Assembly: GCF_001280435.1 (NCBI RefSeq)
Contig: NZ_LBIP01000018.1
Coordinates: 124,001 to 188,000 of the forward strand
DNA length: 64,000 nucleotides
DNA from: Mangrovimonas xylaniphaga
GTDB taxonomy: Bacteria > Bacteroidota > Bacteroidia > Flavobacteriales > Flavobacteriaceae
Direction of reading: 5' to 3'
The number at the start of each line of letters is the position of its first letter. The stretch's first letter is position 1. Both the position numbers and the translations under genes were made by a program. The notes beneath the pieces were generated by a model that worked only from the letters and a program-made list of their open reading frames with translations, was not told the origin of the DNA and did no database searches. This document shows, piece after piece, positions 61,211 to 64,000 of the stretch.

Positions 61211-62938
61211 CTATATATCAAGTCCAAAAATACTTCTTAAAAGTTCAATATTAGGGTTTTTTTCCTTAAGTTTTTCATATTGATCTTCAGGGGTAAAAGC
61301 ATATTGCTTTACAGTTTCCTCATTAACGACAATATCCAATCTTAGGTCAAAATTTTTGAGCCTATTTTTGAGGTATTCCATCAATGGGTTTTGGGCACGT
61401 TCCAATTCTACTTTTAAAGTTGAATTAGGAAATTCCAATCCAATAGAGGTGCCATTCAATTTTGGGGTGTTCATCTCCAGGATGGATGCCATAATTTTTT
61501 CTCCTTTGGACTCCAGTTTTTCAATGTAGGAATTCCATGCATTCATAAATTCCTCCGGGGTAAATTCCTCTGTAGGGAGGTCGGTTGGGTCTACAACAAC
61601 ATCCTGTTGTTTTATGGAATGTTCCCGTTTGGCACGGATACTTTTTAGCGAAAGGCCAGAGGTTCTACCTTGTTGGGATTCTCTTTTGGCAATAATCGCT
61701 TCTGTAGTAAGTGCCTCTTTGGCTGCAGGCTGCTTAACTTCTTCACTAGATGTATTTGTTTGTGGTGAAGCTGTTTTTTGAACTGCTGCAGGTTTAGGAA
61801 CAGAAACCGGTATTGGGGTAATGCCTTTCTTTTTGAAATAAGAAGGCGGAATTATGTAACGTCTGCTATTTTTTTTTTCTCCATCAAAAGTGATAGAGGC
61901 AAGCTGCATAAGGCATAATTCAACGAGCAAGCGTTGGTTTTTACTGCTTTTATATTTCAGGTCACAGTCGTTGGCAAGTTCTATGCCCTTCAACAGGAAA
62001 TCCTGTGGAGCCTTTTGAGCCTGTTCCAAATATTTTTGTGAAGCATCTTCACCAACTTCTAAAAGTTCAACTGTTTTTGGATTTTTACAAACCAGTAAGT
62101 TTCTAAAGTGCGATGCTAGCCCAGCAATGTAATGATGCCCGTCAAAACCTTTACCTAAAATAATATTGAACTGGATAAGTAAATCTGGAATTTTATTTTC
62201 CAGAATCAAATCGGTACTGGTTAAGTAGGTTTCGTAATCCAGAACATTCAAGTTCTCAGTTACGGCTTGACGCGTTAGGTTCTTTCCTGAAAAACTTACT
62301 ACCCTATCAAAAATGGAAAGGGCATCACGCATAGCGCCATCTGCCTTTTGGGCAATGATGTGTAGTGCATCGTCTTCGGCAGTTACACCTTGTTCTTCGG
62401 CAATATATTTTAAGTGCTCTTTGGCATCTTTTACCGTAATGCGTTTAAAGTCGAAAATTTGACAACGAGATAAAATCGTTGGAATGATTTTATGTTTTTC
62501 AGTAGTTGCCAAAATAAAGATACAGTGCTTTGGAGGCTCTTCCAGGGTTTTCAAAAACGCATTGAAAGCGGCCTGAGAGAGCATGTGCACCTCGTCGATG
62601 ATATAGACTTTGTATTTTCCAACCTGCGGTGGTATTCTAACTTGATCCGTAAGGTTCCTAATATCGTCTACCGAGTTGTTGGAAGCGGCATCCAGCTCAA
62701 AAATGTTGAAAGCAAAATCTTCATCTTCACTTTCATTACCGTCACTATTGATCATTTTTGCCAAAATACGGGCGCAAGTAGTCTTTCCAACCCCTCTAGG
62801 TCCCGTAAAAAGTAAGGCTTGAGCTAAATGGTTATTTTCAATGGCATTGAGCAAAGTATTGGTAATAGCTTGCTGACCTACAACATCTTTGAAGATTTGA
62901 GGTCTGTATTTTCGAGCTGATACGATGAAATGTTCCAT
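61211..62938 (-). CDS. dnaX: DNA polymerase III subunit gamma/tau
   Basis: The 575-residue AAA+ clamp-loader ATPase loads the replicative sliding clamp. Landmarks: SARKYRPQIFKDVVGQ, Walker A GPRGVGKTTCARIL, DELDAASNNSVDDIR-type segment (ELDAASNN), Walker B YIIDEVHML, and the arginine finger ILSRCQIF. Between Walker A and ELDAASNN the four-cysteine zinc module of E. coli is replaced by an acidic stretch without cysteines. It has a Ser/Ala/Gln-rich linker and a tau-like C-terminal domain. First gene of the operon; divergent from rnpB. Confidence 0.96.
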   Translation of the reverse strand: MEHFIVSARKYRPQIFKDVVGQQAITNTLLNAIENNHLAQALLFTGPRGVGKTTCARILAKMINSDGNESEDEDFAFNIFELDAASNNSVDDIRNLTDQVRIPPQVGKYKVYIIDEVHMLSQAAFNAFLKTLEEPPKHCIFILATTEKHKIIPTILSRCQIFDFKRITVKDAKEHLKYIAEEQGVTAEDDALHIIAQKADGAMRDALSIFDRVVSFSGKNLTRQAVTENLNVLDYETYLTSTDLILENKIPDLLIQFNIILGKGFDGHHYIAGLASHFRNLLVCKNPKTVELLEVGEDASQKYLEQAQKAPQDFLLKGIELANDCDLKYKSSKNQRLLVELCLMQLASITFDGEKKNSRRYIIPPSYFKKKGITPIPVSVPKPAAVQKTASPQTNTSSEEVKQPAAKEALTTEAIIAKRESQQGRTSGLSLKSIRAKREHSIKQQDVVVDPTDLPTEEFTPEEFMNAWNSYIEKLESKGEKIMASILEMNTPKLNGTSIGLEFPNSTLKVELERAQNPLMEYLKNRLKNFDLRLDIVVNEETVKQYAFTPEDQYEKLKEKNPNIELLRSIFGLDI

Positions 62939-63105
62939 TGAAAAAACTTAGAACAACAAAATTAAAAATTCAATTGTAAATAGGGAATTATGAGGTCTAA
63001 TTTTGACAGGAGTTATCAACAACTTATTAGGGCGAATAGCAGTTGTCCTTAGGTGATGCGAAATAAAATGACTAAAAAGGCATGGAAATTAGAATATGTT
63101 ATTTG

Positions 63106-63113
63106 TAAATTTG
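63106..63113 (+). promoter_or_regulatory. rnpB promoter element
   Basis: TAAATTTG, exact TAnnTTTG, ends 4 nt before the first paired base of RNase P RNA. It serves as an internal gauge for the distance from this element to the RNA 5' end. Confidence 0.65.
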
Positions 63114-63117
63114 CACC

Positions 63118-63417
63118 CAAGTAAATCGCCTTATCGAACCAATTTATTGGTTAGGAAAGTCCGAACACCGTAGTGCAGTATAGTGGTTAATGGCCACCAG
63201 TCGTGAGGCTAGGAATAGTGCAACAGAAAGGATGTACAGGTAATGCTGTAGTGAAATCATGTAAACTCTATACGGTGCAATGTCATGTATACCAACGCTT
63301 GAGGGCGGCACGTTCGATGTTGGAGGGTAGGCAGCTAAAGTGTGCTGGTAACAGTACACTCAGATAAATGATAAGGGCTCCATTCGGAGTACAGAATTCG
63401 GCTTATAGATTTACTTG
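63118..63417 (+). ncRNA. rnpB: RNase P RNA, bacterial type A
   Basis: The ends pair perfectly as helix P1 (CAAGTAAATC at 63118-63127 with GATTTACTTG at 63408-63417). Conserved cores are visible in order: AGGAAAGTCCGAACACC (CR-I), ACAGAAA (CR-II), GAGGGCGGCACG in the variable part, AGATAAATGATAAGG (CR-IV side) and ACAGAATTCGGCTTATAGA (CR-V). It is the catalytic RNA that removes 5' leaders of tRNAs. At about 300 nt it is compact but complete. Own promoter and terminator. Confidence 0.95.
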
Positions 63418-63423
63418 CTTAAA

Positions 63424-63456
63424 ACAGGCCCATTTTTTAATGGGCTTTGTTTTTTA
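63424..63456. terminator. Terminator between rnpB and rsmD
   Basis: GCCCATT / AATGGGC, loop TTTT, followed by TTTGTTTTTTA on the plus strand; A residues on the left may let it serve rsmD too. Confidence 0.78.
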
Positions 63457-63478
63457 TCAATAATTGAGGTTTTTAAGT

Positions 63479-64000
63479 TTATTCTTCTTCGGAAAGATCT
63501 TCTGCTTCTATTTCAAAAAAACTGAATACACATCCTCCGTAATTTTTGGAATAGGCATAATGTTCCATACTGGATAAGTCGGTTTCTTTGGAATGTTCTA
63601 CAATTAAAACACCATCTTCTTCCAACAAATTATTTTGGAATACCAGATTAGGAATGGTTTCGAACTGTTCTTGAGTAAACCCATAAGGAGGATCTGCAAA
63701 AATAACGGTGGCTTTTGTTTTGGAACTTTCCAAAAACTTGAAAACGTCACTTTTTATAGTGGCGATGGGCATATCGAAAGCTTCGGACGTTTCATTGATA
63801 AATTTGATACATCCGAAATTTTGGTCTACAGCCGTAATCTGCTCGGTGCCACGTGAGGCAAACTCATAACTGATACTTCCAGTTCCCGAAAACAAATCGA
63901 TCACTGAAATTTCATCAAAGTAATACAGGTTGTTAAGAATGTTGAAAAAGGCCTCCTTAGCCAAATCGGTAGTTGGGCGAACAGGGAGTTTTTTGGGAGG
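63479..64000 (-). CDS. rsmD: 16S rRNA (guanine966-N2)-methyltransferase, N-terminus outside window
   Basis: The frame is open to the right edge (visible N-terminal part PPKKLPVRPTTDLAKEAFFN), so about a dozen residues and the start codon are missing; the TTG at 63964 is an internal leucine. SAM motif I DLFSGTGSIS and the catalytic motif ADPPYGF are present. RsmD methylates G966 of 16S rRNA. The gene is convergent with rnpB. Confidence 0.92.
   Translation of the reverse strand, partial: PPKKLPVRPTTDLAKEAFFNILNNLYYFDEISVIDLFSGTGSISYEFASRGTEQITAVDQNFGCIKFINETSEAFDMPIATIKSDVFKFLESSKTKATVIFADPPYGFTQEQFETIPNLVFQNNLLEEDGVLIVEHSKETDLSSMEHYAYSKNYGGCVFSFFEIEAEDLSEEE

Noticed and set aside
63144-63359. 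A 71-codon minus-strand frame
   Set aside because: It lies within the RNase P RNA, whose conserved cores and P1 helix are complete.
1-64000. Insertion sequences, prophage, integrases, tRNA genes or att sites
   Set aside because: None found: no transposase or integrase motifs, no tRNA-like cloverleaf sequences in the gaps, and gene content is chromosomal throughout.

Overview
The window looks like the chromosome of a marine-type member of the Flavobacteriaceae (Bacteroidota). The evidence is low GC, promoters of the TAnnTTTG type instead of E. coli -10/-35 boxes, almost no Shine-Dalgarno sequences, type IX secretion (T9SS) sorting domains, PorQ and PorP/SprF proteins, a gliding-type giant adhesin, and a menaquinone pathway spread over one region. 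The genus cannot be fixed from the sequence. There are no tRNA, rRNA, phage, IS or CRISPR features. One structural RNA, the RNase P RNA, is present.

Layout. 1-10 kb: the 3' part of a BspA-like (DUF285) T9SS surface protein, an isolated NeuD-type sugar acyltransferase, an RlmI-like rRNA methyltransferase, a nitronate monooxygenase-like protein, and a tandem duplicate of a fibronectin type III/T9SS secreted protein. 10-28.4 kb: the menaquinone region (hot-dog thioesterase, menF, menD, menB, menA, menC, menE). Interleaved with it are CvfB-like, DUF2853, UPF0173 hydrolase, GIN-domain, sterol desaturase-like, DUF2490 and CPBP protease genes and a coupled pair of DUF3857 transglutaminase-like genes. 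28.4-31.3 kb: an ECF sigma / membrane anti-sigma-like / DUF4097-like / GIN-domain operon. 31.5-42.9 kb: housekeeping genes (lon, porQ-cmk, rpsA, pyrR-pyrB, rnz, pdxH) with small STAS-like proteins.

43-55.3 kb is the most striking part: a three-gene operon with a 3,106-residue adhesin carrying 28 cysteine-bearing HYR-like repeats and a type-B T9SS C-terminal domain, followed by a PorP/SprF partner and a PorE-like TPR/PD40/OmpA protein. The repeat array has a second level of order: a 1,269-bp (423-codon) super-repeat that is read three times. 55.7-64 kb: sixA, ppk1 and ppx (polyphosphate), a small outer-membrane barrel, a dnaX-lipoprotein-miaE operon, rnpB, and the 3' part of rsmD running off the right edge.

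Leads for follow-up: a promoter plus strong terminator with a 17-codon ORF between menA and the UPF0173 gene (small RNA or leader control); hairpins placed at the predicted 5' end of the duplicated T9SS genes; an alpha/beta hydrolase as a possible stand-in for the missing MenH; an active/inactive pair of transglutaminase-like proteins; and a leaderless-looking cvfB-like transcript.
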